Shown: positions 1 through 5,413 of the stretch, in pieces
Layout: every line of letters starts with the position of its first letter
Position numbering within the stretch: the stretch's first letter is position 1
DNA from: JAUVXJ01 sp034430275
Lineage (GTDB): Bacteria; Chloroflexota; Anaerolineae; UBA7937; B3-Chlor
Reading direction: 5' to 3'
Length of the DNA stretch: 5,787 nt
NCBI GenBank assembly: GCA_034430275.1
Contig: DAOUEW010000206.1
Coordinates: 1 to 5,787, forward strand
Translations under genes and position numbers: made by a program
Notes under the pieces: generated by a model
Databases searched by the model: none
Seen by the model: the letters and a program-made list of their open reading frames with translations, nothing else
What the model was told of the DNA's origin: nothing

Positions 1-257
1 ATCTTCCGTTGATACAGTTCCTCGGCGTCGACCCCCATGGCCGAAAGGAGATGAAGGATGCGGATGATGGCGTCTATCAGTTCCTCTCCGACCTTGTCCA
101 GGTCTTCGCCCTTCTTGTAGGCGTCAGTAGCCTCCGAGACTTCGGTGTGTATGAGGGCCAACATCTCCCAGATGCGCTCCTCGCCAGCGGAGAAACCTTT
201 GGCGTCGGCCATCTCGCGCACCTCCACCATCATTCTGTTGAGCCCCTCGACTGTCAT
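1..257 (-). CDS. MazG-like nucleotide pyrophosphohydrolase, N-terminal 85 residues (cut by window edge)
   Basis: The frame starts at an ATG at 257 and runs off the left edge without a stop. The visible protein is mostly helical and carries the signature of the all-alpha NTP pyrophosphatase superfamily (MazG / dUTPase-like): E39-x-x-E42 in the segment HTEVSEA, then 16 residues later E59-x-x-D62 in EELIDAIIRIL. In this family the four acidic residues bind Mg2+ and the enzyme hydrolyses (d)NTPs to the monophosphate and pyrophosphate in the cytoplasm, as house-cleaning or nucleotide-pool control. The start is supported by an AAGGAGGG Shine-Dalgarno at 268-275, 10 bases upstream. It lies 153 bases downstream of the lipoprotein gene on the same strand. 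Single-domain MazG-like proteins are usually about 100-120 residues, so little is probably missing. The exact nucleotide substrate cannot be read from the sequence. Confidence 0.85.
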   Translation of the reverse strand, partial: MTVEGLNRMMVEVREMADAKGFSAGEERIWEMLALIHTEVSEATDAYKKGEDLDKVGEELIDAIIRILHLLSAMGVDAEELYQRK

Positions 258-410
258 CCCCGCCGCACCCTCCTTAGAAGCATCCCGAAGCTCAGGCCTC
301 GTCAGCCAGTGCGCTGAGACCCTCACCCGACAGCACCACACACGGTCCGCTCAGCTCTAACCTGGCGATCAGTCACACACGGGCCGTGATGATGCACTCC
401 CCGACCTTCA
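258..410. other. Intergenic region between the lipoprotein and MazG-like genes
   Basis: This 153-base gap holds the MazG-like gene's Shine-Dalgarno (268-275). It also has a 9-base direct repeat, CACACACGG, at 337-345 and 374-382, and an imperfect inverted repeat (341-349 with 380-388, 30-base loop). There is no T-tract beside the inverted repeat, so I do not call a terminator, and no convincing promoter was found. Read-through from the lipoprotein gene into the MazG-like gene is possible. Confidence 0.5.
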
Positions 411-1598
411 TTAGCCTCCCTCGACAGGCCGCCAGCGAGGCATCCACCCATCGGCGATCTTGTGCAAGTCTGAGCCGTCGGCAGCCACCACGAGGACCTC
501 TCTGCTCTCTTCTTCGCCCACAGACAGCGCAACGTAGGCGCCGTCGGGCGACCAGCTCGCATCGGGGCGCTGCCCATCGGCTATGACACGTAGTCCCCCG
601 TCGCCGCCGTCCATCACGTAGAGCTGCATCTGGTCGGCTTGTGACGCAGCGAACAGCAGCGATGCTCCATCGGGTGACCAGATCGGCCTGCTATTCCAGA
701 GGTCTCCGAACACCCGCTCCGACCGTAGTATCACTTGCCCTTGGTCGGCATCCACGATCAAGGCGCGGAAACTGCTGCCTTCCTCCCACGAGAACGCGGC
801 AATCCAATCACCCTCGGGCGACCAGCGTGGCCAGAAAGCGGGCTGCTCCAGAGAACGAAGAATGTCTCCGCTATCGACGCCGACGATCTTCAGGCTGGGC
901 TCCTCTCCGCCCAGGAAAGGCTGGCCGCTGTCCCGATAAGCAAGCCGATGGTCGTCGGGGGCCCACGAGAAATCGTCCGCTCCGTAGATGAAATCGGGGA
1001 TCTCCCACACAGGCCCACCCTCACCGTTCACGACCACGATGAAGCCTTCCATCTCCAGCCCGCTCACGTATACGGCGATCAAGCTATCATCGGCTGAGTA
1101 TTGCACGCTCTCTATGGGCCACAAGCCGCTGATCCAACGCTGCGTAATCAGGGTGGTGTCCCTCCCATCCTGGATGCTGAACGCCTTCAGGCTCTGTTCT
1201 GAACCCTCCTCACTGGCCGAGAAGTTGGTCACGTAGAGGATTTGCTGACCGTCGGACGACCAGATCGGGACATAGGCATCAGCCACCTTAGTCGGTTCAC
1301 CGCCATCGGCGTTCACCAAGTAGATCTCCGCGCTGTCCTCAACCAAGGGGCTGCCCTTCACCAGGAGCAGTCTCTGGCCGTCAGGCGCCCACTCCAAAGC
1401 CTGGAAGCCCAGAGCATCCGCCAGTTGTGTCGGTTCGGCACCCTCCACGTCTGTCAGCCACACGCTCCCACCAGACCCCAGGTAGGCGATCTGCTGCGGA
1501 GATGGTTCGTCTGGAGGATAGGCGACGCACCCGGTCACCAACGCCGATAGGACCAAGAACGTGATGAAGGCCAGGAATCGTCCTCTCAGCTCACCCAT
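411..1598 (-). CDS. Lipoprotein with PD40/TolB-type beta-propeller repeats
   Basis: This 395-residue protein begins with a type II signal peptide: basic residues R5 and R7, a hydrophobic stretch at about 8-22, and a lipobox ending in V-T-G-C with the lipidated cysteine at 24. It should be exported and anchored to the outer face of the membrane. The rest is a beta-propeller of PD40 (WD40-like, TolB) repeats. The hallmark W-x-P-D-G turns are visible at about 69-74 (EWAPDG), 112-117 (IWSSDG), 166-171 (QYSADD), 211-216 (SWAPDD), 258-263 (RWSPEG), 306-311 (IWSPDG), 348-353 (SWSPDG) and 388-391 (RWRP), suggesting seven or eight blades. Such domains bind proteins or ligands. No catalytic domain is visible, so the partner is unknown. 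The ATG start is boxed in by an in-frame TAG three codons upstream. It lies 65 bases downstream of arfB on the same strand. Confidence 0.87.
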   Translation of the reverse strand: MGELRGRFLAFITFLVLSALVTGCVAYPPDEPSPQQIAYLGSGGSVWLTDVEGAEPTQLADALGFQALEWAPDGQRLLLVKGSPLVEDSAEIYLVNADGGEPTKVADAYVPIWSSDGQQILYVTNFSASEEGSEQSLKAFSIQDGRDTTLITQRWISGLWPIESVQYSADDSLIAVYVSGLEMEGFIVVVNGEGGPVWEIPDFIYGADDFSWAPDDHRLAYRDSGQPFLGGEEPSLKIVGVDSGDILRSLEQPAFWPRWSPEGDWIAAFSWEEGSSFRALIVDADQGQVILRSERVFGDLWNSRPIWSPDGASLLFAASQADQMQLYVMDGGDGGLRVIADGQRPDASWSPDGAYVALSVGEEESREVLVVAADGSDLHKIADGWMPRWRPVEGG

Positions 1599-1605
1599 TC
1601 CTCCC
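1599..1605 (-). promoter_or_regulatory. Shine-Dalgarno abutting the lipoprotein start codon
   Basis: On the minus strand the sequence is GGGAGG-A-ATG, so only one base separates a near-perfect ribosome binding site from the ATG at 1598. The usual spacing is 5-9 bases. An in-frame TAG at 1605-1607 rules out a longer protein. The CTG at codon 4 would sit 10 bases from the same site and still leave the signal peptide intact, so it is a possible alternative start. The next ATG/GTG/TTG in frame falls inside the hydrophobic core. Confidence 0.5.
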
Positions 1606-1663
1606 TACCCAAATATGTGCGTCACACGTCGGCAGAGCTTCGCCAGTTCGCCCGCCTGCTCCT

Positions 1664-2110
1664 CTACTCCGTGCCAGGCCAAACCTTGCGCCGCCGTTCC
1701 TTGATCTCGCCCCGACGCCTCTTCTCCTCCAGGCGCTTCTGCCTGGCAGCCCTCGTCGGTCGGGTGGCGTACCGCCTTCTCGGAACCCTCAAGGCACCCC
1801 GCATGAGGGCCCGAAAACGCTTGGTGACCTCTTCACGGTTACGCAACTGGCTGCGGGTGGACTGCGATACCAAACGTACGACGCCGCCCTTGTCCATGTA
1901 CGGCGACAGTCTGCTACTGACCCGCGCCTTCTGGCTCTCGCTCAAGCTAGGCGAGCCCATCAGATCGAACACCAGCTCCACCCGCGTCTCGCTGCGGTTG
2001 ACGTGCTGTCCTCCCGGGCCGCTGCTGCGCGAGAATCGGAAGGTCAGCTCCCTCAGCGGGATGCCGACCTTATCAGTGACCCACAGGAACCCGTCGCCAT
2101 CCTCAGCCAC
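1664..2110 (-). CDS. arfB: Alternative ribosome-rescue factor ArfB (peptidyl-tRNA hydrolase, YaeJ-like)
   Basis: This 148-residue protein matches ArfB/YaeJ in length and layout. It has a short N-terminal strand region, the catalytic GGQ at residues 33-35 within SGPGGQHVNRSETRVEL, and a strongly basic C-terminal tail (about 108-143) with the family's RPTRAARQKRL-type stretch. In the family the GGQ loop hydrolyses the peptidyl-tRNA ester in the ribosomal P site. The basic tail reads the empty mRNA channel of ribosomes stalled on non-stop messages. It lacks the codon-recognition domain of full release factors. The start is a GTG at 2110. A GGAGGG inside the end of the cupin gene, 12 bases upstream, is the only plausible ribosome binding site, and the ATG at 2098-2100 is out of frame. 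The gene begins 8 bases after the cupin stop, so the two are probably co-transcribed and perhaps translationally coupled. Confidence 0.94.
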   Translation of the reverse strand: MAEDGDGFLWVTDKVGIPLRELTFRFSRSSGPGGQHVNRSETRVELVFDLMGSPSLSESQKARVSSRLSPYMDKGGVVRLVSQSTRSQLRNREEVTKRFRALMRGALRVPRRRYATRPTRAARQKRLEEKRRRGEIKERRRKVWPGTE

Positions 2111-2118
2111 GTCTGAGC

Positions 2119-2460
2119 CTAACCCTCCAGATAGTCCTCGCGCGGTGGAGAGAAGACGTCGATCACCAGAGCATCCTCGATGGTGACCGCTCCGTGGGGT
2201 AGATCGCCAGGGATGTAGTAGCTGTCCCCTGCCTCGCAGGTGCGCGTTTCATCGCCTACGGTGAGACGCATGCTACCGCTCACGACGTAGCCCACCTGGT
2301 CATGGGGGTGGCTATGGGTGGGCACATCCGCCCCTGCCGCCAGGTTGAACTCGGCCAGGAGCATTCGCCCACCGTGCCCCAGTGTCCTCCTCAGAGCCCC
2401 TGGCACCATCTCCACCTGCTTTGCCTCGTCGCCTTCAAAGAACACCCTCTCAGAAGCCAT
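2119..2460 (-). CDS. Small single-domain cupin, KdgF-like
   Basis: This 113-residue protein is a single cupin barrel. Motif 1 is HSHPHDQ-x6-G with likely metal ligands H49, H51 and Q55. Motif 2 is GDSYYIPGDLPH with H89 as the fourth ligand. The end, D-V-F-S-P-P-R-E-D-Y-L, is typical of KdgF-like cupins; D101, F103 and R107 fall where that family keeps its active-site residues, as I recall them. KdgF converts unsaturated 4-deoxy uronates released from pectin or alginate into the linear keto form. No polyuronate genes are nearby, so this function is inference from residues only. Many cupins with this layout are annotated simply as cupin-2 proteins. The ATG at 2460 is preceded by AAAAGGAG (2465-2472) at 4-base spacing. 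The gene ends 8 bases before arfB. Confidence 0.9.
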   Translation of the reverse strand: MASERVFFEGDEAKQVEMVPGALRRTLGHGGRMLLAEFNLAAGADVPTHSHPHDQVGYVVSGSMRLTVGDETRTCEAGDSYYIPGDLPHGAVTIEDALVIDVFSPPREDYLEG

Positions 2461-2486
2461 CTCACTCCTTTTCTACTCGAGTCATG

Positions 2487-2521
2487 GGGAGACCGTCACG
2501 CCCGCGGACCCAGTCTCTCCC
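2487..2521 (-). other. Hairpin in the proposed cupin leader
   Basis: In the minus-strand transcript GGGAGAGAC (2521-2513) can pair with GTCTCCC (2493-2487), giving seven base pairs with a two-base bulge around a 19-base loop. It ends about 15 bases before the cupin's Shine-Dalgarno and so does not cover it. There is no U-tract, so it is not a standard terminator. A regulatory role is only a possibility. Confidence 0.25.
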
Positions 2522-2633
2522 TTATGACCACGATCCCACAGCAGACAGTCTCGCCGAGATGGTCGACATCCATTCCGCCTCGTTTCATCCGGACGCTGCC
2601 GACCGCTTGGAGTCCTCTCGACGTTCTCCCGCA

Positions 2634-2663
2634 AATATACTCCACCCCCAGTTCTTGCGGCAA
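2634..2663 (-). promoter_or_regulatory. Possible sigma70 promoter for the cupin-arfB unit
   Basis: On the minus strand TTGCCG (2658-2663, 4 of 6 to the -35 consensus) lies 18 bases before TATATT (2634-2639, 5 of 6 to the -10 consensus). Transcription would begin near 2627 and leave a leader of about 165 bases before the cupin ATG. The AT-rich -10 stands out in a GC-rich gap, but the -35 is weak. Confidence 0.35.
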
Positions 2664-2910
2664 GCTGTTCCCCGCAGAATCGGGGGATAGGTGGGTGGAT
2701 TCCATCGCCTGAGTCCTCCCGCCGAGCCAGACACAGACCACCCTCCGCGCACTGCCCCTAGCCACGCGGGGAGAGAAGAGAGAGCCCGGGCCATGCACGT
2801 TTGGGCGAGGATGAGAGAGAAAGGGAGGCAACCCGAGGCCGCTGCCAGCAAGGTCCGCCATGAGTGTGGCTACCCGATTCGACGGGCCAGCTCATGAGTC
2901 GCGGCCTGCG

Positions 2911-4413
2911 TCAGGGTTTCGCCGTTACGAACGCTTTGCCGTCCTTATGGCAGAGGATCTGAGCCGCGTGACGACCAGAGTACAGACATCCGGGCACTCC
3001 GCCGCCGGGCATCACCCACTGGCCGGCCATGATGAAGCGGTCGAGGCCAGGCAGCGTCCGCCGCACCACGGATGTGATCACGCCAGGCGTGGGTAGCCAC
3101 CCCATGTAGGCGCCCCTGCGATTCAGGGTGTACCTCCAAGTAGTGTAAGGAGTCGCAACGTCTATCATCTCCACCAACGCCGAAAGCTCCGGATAGTGCA
3201 TCTCCAATCTCTGAAGAACCTCCCCGGCCACGCGCTGCTTCTCGCTATCGTACGCCGCAGGGTCTTCATGCAGGTCGCTCCAATGGTCCCACTCCGTCTC
3301 GAAGCCGGCCTGGATCACCGTCTTGCCAGCAGGAGCGAACCGATCACTGTAGTTGAAGATGCGCAGCATAAGGCCATCGATCCTCTCGCACCCAACCTCG
3401 AAAGGCTTCTCCAGCTTGATCATGCTCAGCCAGGGCTCACCGGCAAATGCGCGGGCCACCCCATAGCTGATCATGACCATGGGACGGACCATCTCCCACT
3501 CCCTGTACATGGTCTCGATCTTGCGATCCACGTACCGCCCCCCGAGCATCCCGAAGATCGTACTGTACCCGTCCGCAGCCGAGATCACGACATCCGAACG
3601 CTCTTTCCTACCGCCGGACAGACGCACGCCGGTGGCTCTGTCACCCTCTACCAGGATCTCCTCGACTGTGCTTCTGTAGGTGATCCTTCCGCCCAGGTCC
3701 TTGTACCGTCTCTCGATAGGCAGCACGAAGCCGAGCGAGCCACCCTCCAGCAGACCCATCTGCCGATCCGGAAGCATACCGAGGAGCATGGATAGGAACC
3801 ATACGGGAACGTCGGGCAGAAACATGTTCTCCAGCACGAAGCGCAGGAACGGATCGTCTACACCGCTCACGTAGTCCTGGATCGGCCGCTGGTACTCCCC
3901 GACAAAGTACCTCACGAGACCTCGCATGGCCCACATCTGCCTGAGCCAACCCAGAGGGCTCATCAGTTCGGGTGGGTCATCCATGCCCAGCGTCCCCAGG
4001 TCCATCCCCTGGGTCGCCCGCGCGCTGGCGATCAGTTCTTCCACCAGCCGCGTTTCATGTGGGCCCAGCGCCATCAAGTCCTCAGCAAGGCGGTCCAGGT
4101 CGGGGGTGACCTCCAGGCGGCGGCCGCCTGCTTCGTCCTCGAAGCGGACGTATGTGCCCATCTCCAGGAATCTGTTAGCCTGAGCCATGCCCAGTTGCTG
4201 GTACATCTCGTAGACTTCCGAGCCGGGCCGGCAGTACATGATGAAATGAATGCCGCCGTCGATCAGATACCTCTCGCGCTTCCAGCAAGCCGCCACGCCC
4301 CCCGGCACGGTATGGTGCTCGTAGATGTGGGTGTTGTACCCGTTCATCTGAGCATAGCAGCCCGCTGAGAGCCCGGCCAGACCTGCTCCTATAATGATGA
4401 CGGACTCGCCCAC
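2911..4413 (-). CDS. FAD-dependent oxidoreductase, phytoene desaturase-like (COG1233 type)
   Basis: This 500-residue protein has the Rossmann FAD-binding motif right at its N-terminus: V-I-I-I-G9-A-G11-L-A-G14-L-S-A, with E32 at the end of the second strand to bind the ADP ribose, then P-G-G at 37-39 and D-G-G-I-H at 52-56. The C-terminus carries the second FAD contact region (about 455-485), with PGLDRFIMAGQW followed by the PGGGVPG loop and S-G-R-H-A-A. This two-ended layout is that of CrtI-type desaturases, carotenoid isomerases and retinol saturase-like enzymes, which act on polyenes or other hydrophobic substrates, often at the membrane. No phytoene synthase or other carotenoid gene is in view, so the substrate is open. 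The GTG start at 4413 has a strong AGGAGG (4420-4425) at 6-base spacing. It is a full-length member, with no break seen. Confidence 0.9.
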   Translation of the reverse strand: MGESVIIIGAGLAGLSAGCYAQMNGYNTHIYEHHTVPGGVAACWKRERYLIDGGIHFIMYCRPGSEVYEMYQQLGMAQANRFLEMGTYVRFEDEAGGRRLEVTPDLDRLAEDLMALGPHETRLVEELIASARATQGMDLGTLGMDDPPELMSPLGWLRQMWAMRGLVRYFVGEYQRPIQDYVSGVDDPFLRFVLENMFLPDVPVWFLSMLLGMLPDRQMGLLEGGSLGFVLPIERRYKDLGGRITYRSTVEEILVEGDRATGVRLSGGRKERSDVVISAADGYSTIFGMLGGRYVDRKIETMYREWEMVRPMVMISYGVARAFAGEPWLSMIKLEKPFEVGCERIDGLMLRIFNYSDRFAPAGKTVIQAGFETEWDHWSDLHEDPAAYDSEKQRVAGEVLQRLEMHYPELSALVEMIDVATPYTTWRYTLNRRGAYMGWLPTPGVITSVVRRTLPGLDRFIMAGQWVMPGGGVPGCLYSGRHAAQILCHKDGKAFVTAKP

Positions 4414-4476
4414 CTCGATCCTCCTGCACCCCTCACTCTGCCCACCTGGCTACGACTAAACGCGTGGCCGGTGGAC

Positions 4477-4497
4477 GGCTCTCTCGACTCGAGAGCC
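4477..4497. repeat. Perfect 7-bp inverted repeat upstream of the oxidoreductase gene
   Basis: GGCTCTC (4477-4483) and GAGAGCC (4491-4497) are exact inverted copies around a 7-base spacer, 64 bases before the oxidoreductase start. It could be a dyad operator or a hairpin in that gene's leader. No T-tract flanks it on either strand, so a terminator is unlikely. Confidence 0.4.
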
Positions 4498-4542
4498 TGA
4501 TCGCGAGGCAAGCCGCCAGACACGAGAACATCATCGACCTCG

Positions 4543-4794
4543 TCACCACAGGCCACTACCATGCTCCTCTGTAAGCATCACCAGTATCGCTGCCTCGTTT
4601 CCTGCCACCAGTCGTGTTGCTCTGGCCTCAGAGTACCCGTGCTCCACCATCAAGTATCCCACCAAGAAGTCGCGGAACAAGTCCTTCTGCCCTCGCAGAG
4701 GTAGCGCGAGGACCCCTTACAGATCACCTTTCATCGCCAGATAGGTCCGTCTGGGATGCCCCACGCAATCGTTCCTCGATTCTGAGCTAGTCAT
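4543..4794 (-). pseudogene. Small unknown coding frame interrupted by an in-frame TAA (or a 45-residue ORF from a TTG start)
   Basis: On the minus strand a frame from an ATG at 4794 reads 25 codons to a TAA at 4717-4719. The same frame then continues open for 57 codons to a TGA at 4543-4545. The downstream part looks like real protein: it includes FRDFLVGYLMVEHGYSEAR and then a helical LVAGNEAAILVMLTEEHG. Over its last 44 codons my hand count of GC by codon position is about 68%, 41% and 66%, which is the pattern of coding DNA at this GC. GGAGG lies just upstream of the ATG at 4794 but only two bases away. An intact reading would need the TTG at 4680, which has no proper ribosome binding site. 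I do not recognise the family. The best guess is an 82-residue gene with a nonsense mutation; a short functional ORF or a chance frame remain possible. It points towards the oxidoreductase gene, 129 bases away. Confidence 0.35.
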
Positions 4795-4942
4795 CGCCTC
4801 CGCCGCCAAGTGGATTGCGCACCATCATCGTACTACAGCCTCCCCACCAAATCAAGCCGGGCATCCCAGTGGCTGGCGGAACTCGTAGCCTGGCCTCGTT
4901 CGCATCGCATCAGTTCTGGCAGGCGTCCTCGGTCTAGGAGAC
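4795..4942. other. Region between the interrupted minus-strand frame and the RHH promoter
   Basis: I see no gene here. A short plus-strand frame runs from about 4788 through LVIASAAKWIAHHH to a stop near 4890, but it has no start with a ribosome binding site and no recognised family. With the RHH promoter it forms the divergent boundary between the minus-strand block on the left and the plus-strand genes on the right. Confidence 0.4.
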
Positions 4943-4971
4943 TTGACAAAGGCCGGGAAACCAGGTAAGAT
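4943..4971 (+). promoter_or_regulatory. Sigma70-type promoter of the RHH gene
   Basis: A perfect -35 hexamer TTGACA (4943-4948) is followed after exactly 17 bases by TAAGAT (4966-4971, 4 of 6 to the -10 consensus). Transcription should start near 4978, giving a leader of about 25 bases before the ATG at 5003. It is the best promoter in the window. Confidence 0.75.
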
Positions 4972-4974
4972 GTT

Positions 4975-4990
4975 GTATAGCTAGATATAC
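4975..4990. promoter_or_regulatory. Candidate operator: imperfect AT-rich palindrome over the transcription start
   Basis: GTATAGCTAGATATAC is an inverted repeat with exact 5-base arms (GTATA and TATAC) around GCTAGA. It covers the predicted start of transcription just after the -10. RHH proteins of the CopG/Arc type commonly bind short AT-containing inverted repeats in their own promoters, so self-repression by the downstream product is the natural reading. Binding is inferred only. Confidence 0.45.
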
Positions 4991-5002
4991 ATGGAGGCCC
5001 TG

Positions 5003-5161
5003 ATGAGAAAAGACAAGAACATCATGATTCGGGTGTCCAGGGAGACCCATATGGCCTTCAAGAGAAAAGCCGCCGAGGAGGGAACCACCATGAGCAAGAT
5101 CATCCGCGAACTGGTGGGGAAATACCTCAAAGGAGACCTCGAACTCACCCCAAGTGAGTAG
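5003..5161 (+). CDS. Ribbon-helix-helix (CopG/Arc-type) DNA-binding protein, 52 residues
   Basis: The protein has the full RHH layout. A short basic N-terminus leads to the strand N-I-M-I-R-V (6-11) that would pair in the dimer and contact the DNA major groove. Helix 1 follows (about 12-26, S-R-E-T-H-M-A-F-K-R-K-A-A-E-E), then the turn G-T-T (27-29), and helix 2 (about 30-42, M-S-K-I-I-R-E-L-V-G-K-Y-L). Such proteins act as dimeric repressors or antitoxins. The ATG at 5003 is preferred over the in-frame ATG at 4991 because GGAGG at 4993-4997 sits 5 bases before it, whereas 4991 has no ribosome binding site and lies only about 13 bases from the predicted transcription start. No toxin gene of a known type follows, so it looks like an orphan regulator rather than half of a toxin-antitoxin pair. 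It has its own strong promoter with a palindrome over the start, which suggests autoregulation. Confidence 0.88.
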   Translation: MRKDKNIMIRVSRETHMAFKRKAAEEGTTMSKIIRELVGKYLKGDLELTPSE

Positions 5162-5413
5162 GAGGCCCTCTCGGTGGCACTTCACTCCTACGGTCGCGGT
5201 CTGCGGGCACCGGTGCCAGGACGTTGGGTCCCGGTGGTGCGATCTCCACTGGGGTCGAAGGTCGATGTCTAGCAGGGTCCATCTTGCCACCGCCATGGGG
5301 CAAGCTGCAAACCCACGTGCAGTATCACCAACCACGATGAGGAAGAGGGTTTCATTGCAGAAGATCCACACACCGTTGTCCAGGGTCGATGCAGACGGGG
5401 CAGGAGGTGAAAC
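5162..5413. other. 252-base gap between the RHH and PP2C-like genes
   Basis: No gene is confidently present. A plus-strand frame opens at a GTG at 5154 and closes at 5415-5417, overlapping the RHH end by 8 bases and the next gene's start by 4. It would encode 87 residues with a cysteine/histidine cluster (CGHRC, then RWCDLH). Against it, there is no ribosome binding site, and my hand count of GC by codon position is about 56%, 62% and 67%, with none of the second-position dip expected of real genes. The gap also holds a 12-base palindrome (5206-5217), a CTTGCC/GGCAAG hairpin near 5284-5305, and the strong ribosome binding site of the PP2C-like gene (5402-5409). No clear separate promoter was found. 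Confidence 0.4.
5206..5217. repeat. Perfect 12-bp palindrome GGCACCGGTGCC
   Basis: This is an exact 12-base dyad with no spacer, in the gap about 200 bases before the PP2C-like start. It could be a protein-binding site. With a GC-rich background a chance occurrence is quite possible, and no second copy was noticed in the window. Confidence 0.35.

Larger units (their letters stand above)
2461..2910. other. 450-base intergenic region between the oxidoreductase and the cupin
   Basis: I see no convincing gene here. Open frames exist on the minus strand (for example 2496-2861) but they match no family I recognise and lack ribosome binding sites. The region contains a possible minus-strand promoter (2634-2663), a hairpin near the cupin (2487-2521), a purine-rich stretch at about 2770-2826, and short palindromes GCCCGGGC (2784-2791) and CTCATGAG (2891-2898). 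No T-tract terminator follows the oxidoreductase stop. I found no tRNA and no convincing riboswitch motif. Confidence 0.5.

Noticed and set aside
341..388. Inverted repeat CACGGTCCG / CGGGCCGTG downstream of the lipoprotein gene as a terminator
   Set aside because: The loop is 30 bases, there is a mismatch on the minus-strand transcript, and no T-tract follows.
1611..1640. CATATT upstream of the lipoprotein gene as a -10 box
   Set aside because: No acceptable -35 hexamer at 16-18 bases, and it would place the transcription start almost at the ATG.
1617..2186. Plus-strand 189-codon frame opposite arfB
   Set aside because: It is the antisense shadow of a strongly identified gene and is rich in Arg/Ser/Leu, as expected of a shadow frame.
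2462..2485. Seven-codon leader peptide (ATG at 2485, TGA at 2462-2464) just before the cupin
   Set aside because: It has no ribosome binding site of its own and its last codons are simply the cupin's Shine-Dalgarno. Most likely chance.
2686..2720. GGGTGGATTCCATCGC, reminiscent of a T-box antiterminator
   Set aside because: The match to the T-box core is poor, no specifier or stem I features were seen, and no plus-strand gene follows.
2496..2861. Minus-strand 121-codon frame between the oxidoreductase and cupin genes, including a shorter ATG version from 2588
   Set aside because: No ribosome binding site and no recognisable family; it overlaps the proposed promoter and hairpin. The 30-codon ATG version has a mildly coding-like GC pattern but is too short to trust.
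4464..4574. Plus-strand 36-codon frame from a GTG, with a helical LSRLESLIARQAARHENIID stretch
   Set aside because: The sequence looks protein-like, but it has no ribosome binding site, is very short, and overlaps the opposing frame at 4543-4574. It may be the end of a decayed gene, which cannot be shown here.
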